The notes under the pieces were generated by a model, which was not told the DNA's origin, did not search any database, and saw nothing but the letters and a program-made list of their open reading frames with translations. From Lachnospiraceae bacterium (GTDB lineage Bacteria > Bacillota > Clostridia > Lachnospirales > Lachnospiraceae), in the NCBI GenBank assembly GCA_910575105.1, contig CAJTDK010000016.1, positions 1 through 64,000 of the forward strand: DNA of 64,000 nt, in the 5' to 3' direction. The number at the start of each line of letters is the position of its first letter. Positions within the stretch are counted from its first letter, which is position 1. Positions 1-7,371 of the stretch are shown here, one piece after another. The position numbers were made by a program, and so were the translations under genes.

Positions 1-289
1 CACAAGAACCTTGACATCTGAAGAAGCCTAAAACCATAGTTATAGGGATAGTCTGCCCTTTTTTAGGGCTCTTTGTAGGTATTTCTATGCTGGAAGCAGT
101 CTAAAGGTGTTTTCAGAGGTTCTTATAGTGCCATGAATAATTCAGGTTTAGGCATTAAAAAATTATCTGTTCTTGATATTTGCCGGCATAAATATAGAGA
201 TTATTTTGCATATAACAATGTTATGTATTTAGGCAGATTGGCTGAATGAAAATCCGTATTAACGAAAAGATATTTTTTGGAGGATAAGT

Positions 290-1623
290 ATGGCAGAAAG
301 TCAAAACATAGAATATAAAGAGTCATGGAGAGATGAATATCTGAAATGGGTATGCGGTTTTGCTAATGCGCAAGGAGGAAGCATTTATATCGGACTTGAT
401 GACAACGGGGAGATTGTTGGTGTGGCTGACTGCCAAAAACTTCTTGAGGATATTCCCAATAAAATTAAGGATACAATGGGGATTATAGCCGACGTAAATT
501 GCCTGGATGAGAACGGAAAACAATATATTCAGATTATTGTAAATCCAAGCTCTTATCCGGTTAATTATCGTGGCGAGTATCATTATAGGAGTGGAAGTAC
601 AAAACAACAACTTCGTGGTTCGGCACTGACAGAATTTCTAGTTAGAAAGACAGGATATCGTTGGGATGCAGTTCCAATAGATAATGTTTCTGTTGCAGAC
701 TTAGATATAGAGAGTTTTGAAATTTTTCGTCGGGAAGCAGTTCGTACAGAACGAATGACACGTAAAGATTTGGAATGTACAAATGAGGAATTGCTCAATA
801 AATTGGGACTGATTGCTGATGGAAAATTGAAACGAGCAGCAGTTTTGCTTTTTTATCGTAATCCACAACGTTTTTTACAGGCTGTTATGTGAAAATTGGA
901 AAGTTTGGTGTAGGTTCAGATCTTCAATATCAGGATGTGGTTGAAGGATCGCTTATTCTGGTAGCAGACAGGGTAGTTGAACTGATTTATTTGAAATATT
1001 TAAAGGCATCTATTTCTTATGATAAAGAGATACGAGTGGAGACGTATCCTTATGCGAGGGAAGCAGTACGAGAGGCTGTATACAATGCATTGATACATTG
1101 TAAATGGGAAGACGGTATCCCGATTCAAATTCGAATAGAAGAAGAGTCTATGTATATTAGCAATGCATGTGTATTTCCAAGTGACTGGACAACAGAAAAT
1201 CTTATGAAAACTTATAATTCCAGACCATATAATCCAGATTTAGCGAATACCTTTTTCAGAGCTGGGTATATAGAAGCATGAGGACGAGGCATACAGAAGA
1301 TTTGTGAGGAATGCGATTTGATGGGTGCTAAGATTCCAGAATATAGTATTCTTGGAAACGACATTACGGTTAAGTTTATTGCGGTTGTGACTAGCAAAGC
1401 GTTTAAAAGGACAAATGATGTCCGAAAAGAAAAAGGCGTGAATACACGGGTTTTAGAGATTATAACAGCGCAAACGGACATTTCACTGTCCGAAATAGCT
1501 GACCGTTTAGGAGTGTCATACAAAACGGTGCAAAGGGCAATGGCAGACTTAAAAAAGATTGGTGTTATCGAAAGAGTTGGAGGAAGAAGAAAAGGGTATT
1601 GGAGAGTAAAGGAGAACGATTGA
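290..1623 (+). pseudogene. AlbA_2/Schlafen-type ATP-binding regulator, broken by frameshift and nonsense
   Basis: The N-terminal part (from 290) reads as an AlbA_2 domain: IEYKES near the start, then FANAQGGSIYIGLDDNG, typical of predicted ATP-binding transcriptional regulators. The frame stops at 890-892. The expected continuation (FFTGCYVKIG) lies one frame over, and one extra T in the T6 tract at 871-876 would join the two, so a 1-base deletion there is the simplest cause. The second segment covers the HATPase-like part (EAVREAVYNALIH) and stops at a TGA at 1279-1281 where the family has Trp (EA-W-GRGIQKI). The third segment ends with a winged-helix domain (SLSEIADRLGVSYKTVQRAMADL). TTGGAGGAT precedes the ATG. 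About 445 codons in total; family assignment is confident, function is lost. Confidence 0.8.
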
Positions 1624-1685
1624 TAATTATGGTAATATCTATTCCATGATGATATATTTGAATTTGTGTAGAATGATGGAAAAAT

Positions 1686-2111
1686 TTGATGAACTATAAG
1701 CAGATGCGGTCTGTAGTTCGCGGAAAAATAATTTTTTTTATTCCTTACTTGACACAAGCAGACTATTATCTGCTCCATGCCATGATGGAAGGAGGCTATA
1801 AAAAATATGATAAGTTCCATCTTTGGGATTTTGTGGGTGAGCAGAAAGCAAAAGGGCTTGTGAAGCACATGCGTTTTTCCTTCCATTCCTATGTGGTGGA
1901 GAGTGAGAATCTGTATAAAGCACTTCTATCCCTGCCATAAAAGTAGCGGAAGATCCTGCTACTGGATTTCTGGAGAAACCTTACCGACAGGGAAATCACA
2001 GAAGAACTGGAGGGGACTACACGCACGGCCTACAATCTGAGACAGCGTGCATTCAAAGCAATCAGAGATTTTTATGGGTGGGAACGTTTATACCAACGGA
2101 CTGAACTATAA
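1686..2111 (+). pseudogene. Sigma-70-like conjugative-element regulator, two nonsense codons
   Basis: One frame runs through ALLSLP, TAA (1938-1940), Lys, TAG (1944-1946), then RKILLLDFWRNLTDREI and a helix-turn-helix ending RQRAFKAIRDFYGWERL, stopping at 2109-2111. Intact relatives on conjugative elements read LPEKKR at the interrupted point, so a GAA and an AAG codon appear to have become stops. The 3' half is a sigma region 4-type DNA-binding domain. The first 45 or so codons (to KFHLWDFVGEQKAKGL) are not recognised and may come from another gene. Its 3' end overlaps the next small HTH gene, the usual arrangement for this gene pair. Confidence 0.65.
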
Positions 2112-2310
2112 TCTGATCAAGAAAGCGGTAAACGGAGATGAGGATGCACTGGAAGAAATCCTGCACATCTATGAGTCTTTTCACAATTCCTTTGTGACCC
2201 GTGAAGTATCCGGGGCTGGAGGGAACATCTACAGGGTGGTGGACGAGGACAAGAAGATACAGATGCACCTCGTGGAAGTGATCCGAAAGAAATGGAGGAA
2301 ACTGATATGA
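2074..2310 (+). CDS. Small helix-turn-helix protein of conjugative elements (HTH_16-like)
   Basis: A 78-residue protein whose NYNLIKKAVNGDEDALEEIL core and later VVDEDKKIQMHLVEVIR match the small helix-turn-helix proteins that follow sigma-like genes on Tn916-type and related elements. These are thought to regulate transfer or excision; no function is demonstrated here. The ATG at 2074 is chosen because it starts just before the conserved part; it lies inside the 3' end of the preceding pseudogene. Its stop overlaps the next ATG as ATGA, indicating translational coupling. The reading frame is intact although both neighbours are damaged. Confidence 0.6.
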   Translation: MGGNVYTNGLNYNLIKKAVNGDEDALEEILHIYESFHNSFVTREVSGAGGNIYRVVDEDKKIQMHLVEVIRKKWRKLI

Positions 2311-2639
2311 ACCTATTGCCACATTGGTTTTGCTTCGCCTATGTCCCTGGCTGGTATGGACGGTTGGAGGAACTGGCGGAGCTGGCCCGTCTGGAGCCGT
2401 GGCGGTTCCGGGAATCTGTGTATTCTACTAAAAATCTAGACACTCCGATATTTAGAGAGATACATACATGCAATCTAAAAAAACAGGCTATTGACTATAA
2501 CGAGGAAAAAGAGTCAGAAAAGTCGGCGCAGTATTTCCATGTGGAGAGCGAATACGCCTGTTTCCATACCAGGCTATACTTAAATGCGTGCCTTCTGGCG
2601 AAGCCGGTGATCCCGTGGCTGGCGGTGATTGTCATATAG
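2307..2639 (+). pseudogene. DUF3825-type protein, 3' truncated
   Basis: The start (ATG 2307, GGAGG eight bases upstream) leads into FAYVPGWYGRLEELAELA, then KNLDTPIFREIH and, from about residue 80, EYACFHTRLY. This pattern fits DUF3825 proteins of conjugative elements, where the CFHTGL segment lies well before the C-terminus. After RLY the frame runs into unrelated sequence and stops at 2639, so the C-terminal half is missing. The function of DUF3825 is not established. It overlaps the upstream HTH gene by four bases. Confidence 0.5.
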
Positions 2640-2713
2640 GCACAGTTTCATAGCAGGTTCATATATATATCCTGCTGCTGGTGGCCGGCGGCAAAGAAAG
2701 GGGCGTATATGAG

Positions 2714-2917
2714 ATGCACAGGAAAAAGGAGGGACATACCCATGAGCTAAAGAATAAGATGCGTCCGTCCGGATGCCCCAAATGCGGTCACCGACTCATG
2801 GACGTGGCATTAGATACAAAGATGAGATTCGTTACCCCGAAGAAGGGACGGTATCCCGATTTCATAATAAAGTGCGGTCACTGCAGCGCACAAATCGGGG
2901 TAATTAAAACTGGATAG
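2714..2917 (+). CDS. Small zinc-ribbon protein of conjugative elements
   Basis: A 67-residue protein with two CxxC pairs, CPKCGHR near residue 20 and CGHC near residue 56, consistent with one zinc ribbon. The body (LMDVALDTKMRFVTPKKGRYPDFIIKCG) resembles short hypothetical proteins encoded next to sigma-like regulators on Firmicute conjugative elements. An upstream in-frame start exists at 2681, but GAAAGGGG lies about ten bases before the ATG at 2714 and the relatives begin there. Function unknown; DNA or RNA binding is only a guess from the ribbon. Confidence 0.55.
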   Translation: MHRKKEGHTHELKNKMRPSGCPKCGHRLMDVALDTKMRFVTPKKGRYPDFIIKCGHCSAQIGVIKTG

Positions 2918-3244
2918 CGAACGATGAACCCGCTCCGAGCTAAAAGGCCGGGAGCTGACCGGAGATACCGCCACGGCAATACGGCAATCCCGTAAGGAAT
3001 GTATACGGGACAGGGAAACGGATGGATAAACCGGGACACGGGTTCGCTCGTTTGCCTGAGCATGATGCATGGTGGGGCGATTTCATTCCTAAAAAGCGGT
3101 CAAGCCACCATGATACCGCCCGAAAGATGGCGGAGACGACATTGAGCCTGGCAAGCGGCACTTTTTGTGCTGCTTGCCAGACTCTTTTTTTGTTTGTAGC
3201 GGCATAAGTGCCCCTTGCTGGGCTCCATAAAGGAGAACGGCAGA
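2918..3244. other. Intergenic stretch without a recognisable gene
   Basis: This 327-base gap between two element-type genes has only short overlapping open frames on both strands, none with a good ribosome site or a familiar product. Its one clear structure is the terminator hairpin at 3148-3191. GGAGAACGG at the right end is the ribosome site of the next gene. Confidence 0.6.
3148..3191 (+). terminator. Intrinsic terminator
   Basis: CTGGCAAGCGGCAC pairs with GTGCTGCTTGCCAG across a five-T loop (14 pairs, one G-T), followed by ACTCTTTTTTT. It closes the transcript carrying the zinc-ribbon gene and lies about 50 bases before the next gene. Confidence 0.8.
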
Positions 3245-3646
3245 ATGAAAATTAATTACACATTTGCAAACGGAGAAGTTTCGGAGGTGGAAGTCAATAA
3301 GGAAATCGGGACATTCATCTTGGATTCCAGGCGCGAGGAGGACAACCTCGGTCGGAAGGAGCGGTACCATTGTTATTCCATGGATGCGGTGAAGTATGAG
3401 GGTGTGGAATATGCTGACGATGTTACCCCTGAGAGGGTTCTAATGTTGGAGGAATCCAATGGGGAGCTGCAGGAGGCGCTTGAGGGCCTGACGGAAGTAC
3501 AAAGGGAGCGTGTCTGCCGCCTTGCCGACGGACTTTCCATCAATGAGATTGCCAGGCGGGAAGGAGTCGCACCGAATGCGGTCATGAAAAGCGTAAAAGG
3601 CGTCTGTGAAAAGCTGAAAAAATTTTTTGAGTCCAAGGGTGTATAA
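3245..3646 (+). CDS. Sigma-70 region 4-type regulator of a conjugative element
   Basis: A 133-residue protein with a C-terminal helix-turn-helix (LTEVQRERVCRLADGLSINEIARREGV, about residues 80-110) of the sigma region 4 type, and an N-terminal part starting MKINYTFANGEVSEVEV. Such proteins sit on many conjugative and mobilisable elements of gut Clostridia and are thought to control element genes. They lack region 2, so they are not complete sigma factors. The ATG at 3245 follows AAAGGAGAACGG at good spacing; the upstream in-frame start at 3215 has no ribosome site. The gene is intact and lies just after a strong terminator. Confidence 0.7.
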   Translation: MKINYTFANGEVSEVEVNKEIGTFILDSRREEDNLGRKERYHCYSMDAVKYEGVEYADDVTPERVLMLEESNGELQEALEGLTEVQRERVCRLADGLSINEIARREGVAPNAVMKSVKGVCEKLKKFFESKGV

Positions 3647-3716
3647 AGTAGCCCCAAAATCTCCGTATAGTGAAGGGCATGAAAACAGCCGCCCTTCGGA
3701 AATGGAGGTCATGGTT

Positions 3717-3935
3717 ATGGAACACACGTTGAGGATCAGTGTTTCAAAGGAGCCGGCATCCGGCGGGATCGTGAGCTGCCGCCATATCTCCATGAGGGAG
3801 CGTTTTTTACGCTTCCTCCTTGGGGAGAAGCGAGAGCTGACCATTATCGTTCCGGGCGATTCTGTCCGAGAGCTGGCAGTGAGTGAAGTCATGGAAGGAG
3901 GAAACGTATATGGGAAAAGTGAAGTTACTGCTTGA
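3717..3935 (+). CDS. Conserved small hypothetical protein of conjugative elements
   Basis: A 72-residue protein, MEHTLRISVSKEP then CRHISMRERFLRFLLGEKRELTIIVPGDSV, a sequence type found beside the sigma-like gene on Clostridial conjugative elements. No domain with known function is visible. In-frame ATGs at 3702 and 3711 are possible, but GGAGG at 3704-3708 gives the best spacing to 3717. The 3' end overlaps the next gene by 26 bases in another frame. Confidence 0.55.
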   Translation: MEHTLRISVSKEPASGGIVSCRHISMRERFLRFLLGEKRELTIIVPGDSVRELAVSEVMEGGNVYGKSEVTA

Positions 3936-4230
3936 TGTCATTGGGGACTTACGCTCCCTTGCTGACAGCCTGCAGGCCGTTGCGGATGCGGCGGCGGACA
4001 GTGGTGCGGCGGAGGCAGAGCTGACGACCACAAAGGAGCCGGAGAAAGCAGGAAAGGCCGGGAAGGGTGCTGCAAAGAAGGACACAGTAATCCGAGCATG
4101 CCGTCAAAATGAACCACTATCAGATGATGGATATTGCGGACAGGGTCACACAGGATATCATGATCGTGGGCGCGAACAGGGACCATTTTATTCCGTATAC
4201 GATGGCGGGCAGGGAGATTTCCGCCCTTAA
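3910..4230 (+). pseudogene. Rrp5-annotated small element gene, 3' end replaced
   Basis: GGAAGGAGG eight bases before the ATG gives a very strong initiation site. MGKVKLLLDVIGDLRSLADS followed by an Ala/Glu/Lys-rich linker matches small element proteins often annotated as rRNA biogenesis protein Rrp5, a doubtful name. In relatives the linker is followed by a conserved segment of about 40 residues. Here recognisable sequence ends near AAKKDTVI (about 4090), and the frame continues out of frame through alpha/beta hydrolase sequence to 4230. The last 45 or so codons are therefore probably not native. Confidence 0.55.
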
Positions 4231-4372
4231 AAATGTGCGCTCTTTAACGTTCCGGCTGTTTACGGATAAAGAGGACGCCTGCAATCATTGTAACTGCGGA
4301 AATGTGAAGCTGGTATTCGATACCTTTATGGACTGGATCATGCAGATAAAGCAAAGAGACCGGCGGGATTGA
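4091..4372 (+). pseudogene. Alpha/beta hydrolase, C-terminal fragment only
   Basis: From 4091 the frame reads SEHAVKMNHYQMMDIADRVTQ, then DIMIVGANRDHFIP, and NHCNCGN with LVFDTFMDWI to the stop at 4372. This matches the last quarter of alpha/beta hydrolases: the Asp of DHFIP and the His of NHC occupy the positions of the catalytic Asp and His. The nucleophile elbow with its Ser, and everything before it, is absent. An in-frame TAA at 4088 and the element gene upstream mark the break. No ribosome site precedes the ATG at 4109, so translation is doubtful. Confidence 0.65.
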
Positions 4373-4415
4373 ACATATGGTACCTGCAAGTGGCATGATT
4401 TTTGAAAATTCCCCT

Positions 4416-4444
4416 TTGACAAAATACAAAAATGCAAATATAAT
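4416..4444 (+). promoter_or_regulatory. Consensus sigma-A promoter
   Basis: TTGACA (4416-4421), a 17-base spacer and TATAAT (4439-4444): a perfect match to both hexamers. Transcription should begin near 4451, about 12 bases before the terminator hairpin at 4463. Confidence 0.8.
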
Positions 4445-4462
4445 AATACCGTCGAGTGGCAG

Positions 4463-4498
4463 AAAGCGTAAATCCAGATGATGGGTTTGCGCTTTTTT
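4463..4498 (+). terminator. Leader terminator upstream of the MATE gene
   Basis: AAAGCGTAAATCC pairs with GGGTTTGCGCTTT around a seven-base loop (13 pairs, two G-T), ending in TTTTTT. It lies between the consensus promoter and the MATE gene, so it acts either as an attenuator or as the end of a transcript of about 45 bases. Confidence 0.75.
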
Positions 4499-4524
4499 GA
4501 TGCACACGGGCATTTAAATAAAAT
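4497..4524 (+). promoter_or_regulatory. Possible second promoter for the MATE gene
   Basis: TTGATG (4497-4502), a 16-base spacer and TAAAAT (4519-4524), starting at the end of the leader terminator. If real it would drive the MATE gene independently of attenuation. Confidence 0.4.
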
Positions 4525-4601
4525 ATGGTTGTGGCAGCTTTCCGAAAAAGTCTCCTGAGCGTTTTCTGCTGCGGCAGATTTCTCAAAAGAAACGGAGGAA
4601 A

Positions 4602-5993
4602 ATGAATAAAGAAGTAACGGCAAACAAAATGGGAACCGAGGCGGTTCCGAAAGTCATGTTAAGTATGGGGATACCAATTATTTTATCAATGGTACTGCAG
4701 GCATGCTACAACATTGTGGACAGCATGTTTGTGGCGCGTATTCCGGATTCCGGCAATATAACCAATATGGGTGAGTATGCGGTAAATGCGTTGACACTGG
4801 CGTTTCCGGTTCAGATGCTGATTGTAGCGTTTGGCATCGGGACAGGCGTGGGTGTCAATGCACTGCTTGCAAAAAGTCTGGGACAGCGGGACGAGGAAAA
4901 AGTTGCAAGGACTGCAGGAAACGGAGTGACATTAGCGCTTATCATTTATATCGTATTTTTACTGTTCGGTCTGTTTGGCGTGAAGGCTTATATCGGAAGT
5001 CAGACGAACGATGAAGTGGTGCTTGGAATGGGGATTTCGTATCTTTCCATCTGTTCTGTTGTCTCGTTTGGCATTGTCTTGTTTTCGATTTACGAAAAAC
5101 TGTTACAGTCAACAGGAAAGACAATCTATTCCACGATTGCACAGGTGGCGGGCGCCGTTGTTAATATCGTGCTGGATCCGGTTATGATTTTCGGTTATTT
5201 CGGACTGCCCGAGATGGGGATCTGCGGTGCGGCGTATGCGACCGTGATCGGGCAGGTGGTATCCATGCTGATTGCAATGTACTTCCACTATCGGAAAAAT
5301 GCGGAAGTAAAATCGGGAATGCAGTACCTGAAGCCAGACAAAGATATTGTAAAGGAAATCTATGTCATTGGTCTTCCGGCGATTATCATGCAGGCGTTGA
5401 TGTCATTTATGACATACGGCGTGAATCTGATTTTTGGCACCGTTTCGCAGGCGGCAGTGACGGCGTATGGTATTTTTTATAAAATCCAGCAGTTTATTTT
5501 TTTCGCGGGATTCGGTCTGCGCGACGCGATTACGCCGATTGTATCCTTTAATTATGGAATGGGTGATAAGAACCGTGTCAAACAGGGCATTTTTTATGGA
5601 ATTTTGTACACGGAGATTATTATGCTGATCGGCACGATCGGCCTGGAGGTCTTTGCAAGTCCCCTGATCGGATTATTTGCCATGTCTGAGGAAACGGAAG
5701 CGTTATGTGTTCTGGCGGCGCGGATCATTGCGGCAGGCTTTTTGTTTGCAGGCAGGAATATTGCAGTACAAGGGGTATTTCAGGCGCTTGGCTGCGGGTT
5801 AAATTCACTGATTGTATCCCTGCTTCGGTTGTGCGTTGTCGTACTGCCGCTGGCATGGCTGTTTACAAAGCTTGAAAATGCGACGTATATGATCTGGTGG
5901 GCATTTCCGATTGCAGAGCTTGTGGCGCTTGCGGTCGCGGCAACGCTCATGGTGCAGGCAAATAATAAAATGATAAAACCGATGAAAGAGTAG
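4602..5993 (+). CDS. MATE family efflux transporter
   Basis: A 463-residue inner-membrane protein with about 12 hydrophobic segments and MATE-type opening sequence (PKVMLSMGIPIILSMVLQACYNIVDSMFVAR) followed by the second-half repeat (IYVIGLPAIIMQALMSFMTYGVN). MATE pumps export cationic drugs or metabolites using Na+ or H+ gradients; the substrate cannot be read from sequence. The ATG follows CGGAGGAAA. It is intact although it lies between damaged genes, and a cytidylate-kinase-like gene follows after 23 bases, probably in the same transcript. It is preceded by a promoter-terminator leader and a possible second promoter. Confidence 0.9.
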   Translation: MNKEVTANKMGTEAVPKVMLSMGIPIILSMVLQACYNIVDSMFVARIPDSGNITNMGEYAVNALTLAFPVQMLIVAFGIGTGVGVNALLAKSLGQRDEEKVARTAGNGVTLALIIYIVFLLFGLFGVKAYIGSQTNDEVVLGMGISYLSICSVVSFGIVLFSIYEKLLQSTGKTIYSTIAQVAGAVVNIVLDPVMIFGYFGLPEMGICGAAYATVIGQVVSMLIAMYFHYRKNAEVKSGMQYLKPDKDIVKEIYVIGLPAIIMQALMSFMTYGVNLIFGTVSQAAVTAYGIFYKIQQFIFFAGFGLRDAITPIVSFNYGMGDKNRVKQGIFYGILYTEIIMLIGTIGLEVFASPLIGLFAMSEETEALCVLAARIIAAGFLFAGRNIAVQGVFQALGCGLNSLIVSLLRLCVVVLPLAWLFTKLENATYMIWWAFPIAELVALAVAATLMVQANNKMIKPMKE

Positions 5994-6016
5994 GAGAAAG
6001 GAGTGGGATTATTATC

Positions 6017-6607
6017 ATGAAAAATATAATAACGATCAGCCGTGAATTTGGCAGCGGCGGAAGAACGATTGCAAAGGAAGCGGCGCAAAGGCTTGGGTAT
6101 GCATTTTACGATAAGGAGCTGATTGAAAAGATTGCAGAGGAGTCAGGGCTTTCGCGGGAGTACATTGAGGCGCATGGGGAACACGCACCGGGAAGGACTT
6201 ATTTGGGCTATGCCTTTGTCGGGAGAGACACGGCGGGCAATTCCGTCGGGGATTATCTGTGGAAGGTGCAGAGAGATATCATCGAGGATTTGGCGGAAAA
6301 GGGAAACTGCGTAATCGTAGGACGCTGCGCTGATTATATTCTCAGAAAGCGGACAGACTGCCTGCAAGTGTTTATCCACGCGGATATGGAAAAGAAAAAG
6401 GAGCGGATCGTAAATTTATACGGTGAAACAGGCGCGTCACCGGAAAAGCGGCTTAAGGAAAAAAATAAAACAAGAGCGATGAATTATAAGTATTATACGG
6501 ACAGGACATGGGGGATGGCAGGGAATTACCACGTGTCGCTGGACAGCGGCTTACTGGGCGAGGAGCGGTGTGTAGACCTGATTGTAGGGCTTGCAAAGGA
6601 TTTATAG
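6017..6607 (+). CDS. Cytidylate kinase-like family protein
   Basis: A 196-residue P-loop kinase of the cytidylate kinase-like family. It opens KNIITISREFGSGGRTIAKEAA, where the glycine-rich loop replaces the classic GxxxxGKS, and continues LGYAFYDKELIEKIAEESG; VIVGRCADYIL lies near the middle. The natural substrate of this family is not established; true cytidylate kinase (Cmk) is a different subgroup. It lies 23 bases after the MATE gene with GGAG before its ATG, so the two are probably co-transcribed. Confidence 0.8.
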   Translation: MKNIITISREFGSGGRTIAKEAAQRLGYAFYDKELIEKIAEESGLSREYIEAHGEHAPGRTYLGYAFVGRDTAGNSVGDYLWKVQRDIIEDLAEKGNCVIVGRCADYILRKRTDCLQVFIHADMEKKKERIVNLYGETGASPEKRLKEKNKTRAMNYKYYTDRTWGMAGNYHVSLDSGLLGEERCVDLIVGLAKDL

Positions 6608-6613
6608 GGGTGG

Positions 6614-6751
6614 ATGTTTTGCAAAGCGAATGAGGAATTGTACATGACGCAGTATGAGGAAATGCAGCATAGAAAAATTGCAATGCTTCCATGGTATAAG
6701 GTTAATTTGCACAAGCGTGTTTCTGGGGAAATTGTGAAAAATGTCCGTTGA
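6614..6751 (+). CDS. Possible 45-residue ORF, unrecognised
   Basis: An ATG seven bases after the previous stop, preceded by GGGGTGG, opens a frame of 45 codons (MFCKANEELYMTQYEEMQHR onward). I do not recognise the product. The position suggests coupling to the upstream gene, but the ORF could be a chance frame or a remnant. The remaining bases up to the cfa remnant at 6865 hold no other candidate gene. Confidence 0.25.
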   Translation: MFCKANEELYMTQYEEMQHRKIAMLPWYKVNLHKRVSGEIVKNVR

Positions 6752-6864
6752 ATAAAAAAAATAAGGATATAAAATAATATTTGAAAATGAAAAATCAGCG
6801 GCATCTGTGGAACACTGTGTATAAATCTGATTCTTTATAGAACTGTATGTGGGAGGAAATTGTT

Positions 6865-7371
6865 ATGTTACAGCAAGAGTCATTTGTGTCATTTTAAGGA
6901 AATTTGATGCGCATCCGTTTATGGTGAAAATGAACGGGAACGAATATCGGATTGGAGATGGCGAACCGACTTTTATCGTGAAGTATAATAAGGCGATTCC
7001 GTTAAAGGATTTGGCGACCAGTACGTCGATTGCGCTGGGTGAGGCGTATATGGATGGCGCACTGGAGATTCAGGGCGATTTGTACAATGCTCTGGACCAT
7101 TTCCTTGGGCAGACGGGGAATTTTTCAACAGACGAGACCGCGCTGAAAAAACTGATCCATACCTCCGTTTCCAAGAAGAATCAGAAAAAAGAAGTTTCAA
7201 GTCACTATGATATCGGAAATGATTTTTACAAATTGTGGCTGGATGAAACGATGAGTTATTCCTGTGGTTATTTTAAAAATGCCGGGGATACCCTATACCA
7301 GGCTCAGATGAATAAAGTGGACTATACTTAAAGAAGCTGTATTTGAAGGAAGGCATGACACTGCTGGATCC
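6865..7371 (+). pseudogene. cfa: Cyclopropane-fatty-acyl-phospholipid synthase, 5' part, two frameshifts
   Basis: GGGAGG eight bases before the ATG at 6865 (MLQQESFV) marks the original start. After about eight codons a 1-base deletion near 6888 moves the frame, and the rest reads LRKFDAHPFMVKMNGNEY, TSIALGEAYMDGALEIQGDL, SSHYDIGNDFYKLWLDETMSYSCGYF: the N-terminal domain and first methyltransferase motif of CFA synthase. A second 1-base deletion near 7331 (GACTATACTTAAAG, expected GACTATATCTTAAAG) creates a stop, while the next frame continues LKKLYLKEGMTLLD. At that point, where SAM motif I (DIGCGWG) should follow, HsdM sequence begins. The catalytic domain is missing, so the gene is dead. 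Confidence 0.8.

Noticed and set aside
133-249. 38-codon ORF near the left end
   Set aside because: No ribosome site and no recognisable product; bases 1-289 otherwise hold only a small GCCCT/AGGGC hairpin with a weak T-run at about 55-75.
1270-1290. TGA decoded as tryptophan
   Set aside because: Many intact genes in the window use TGA as the terminal stop, and the same gene has an independent frameshift.
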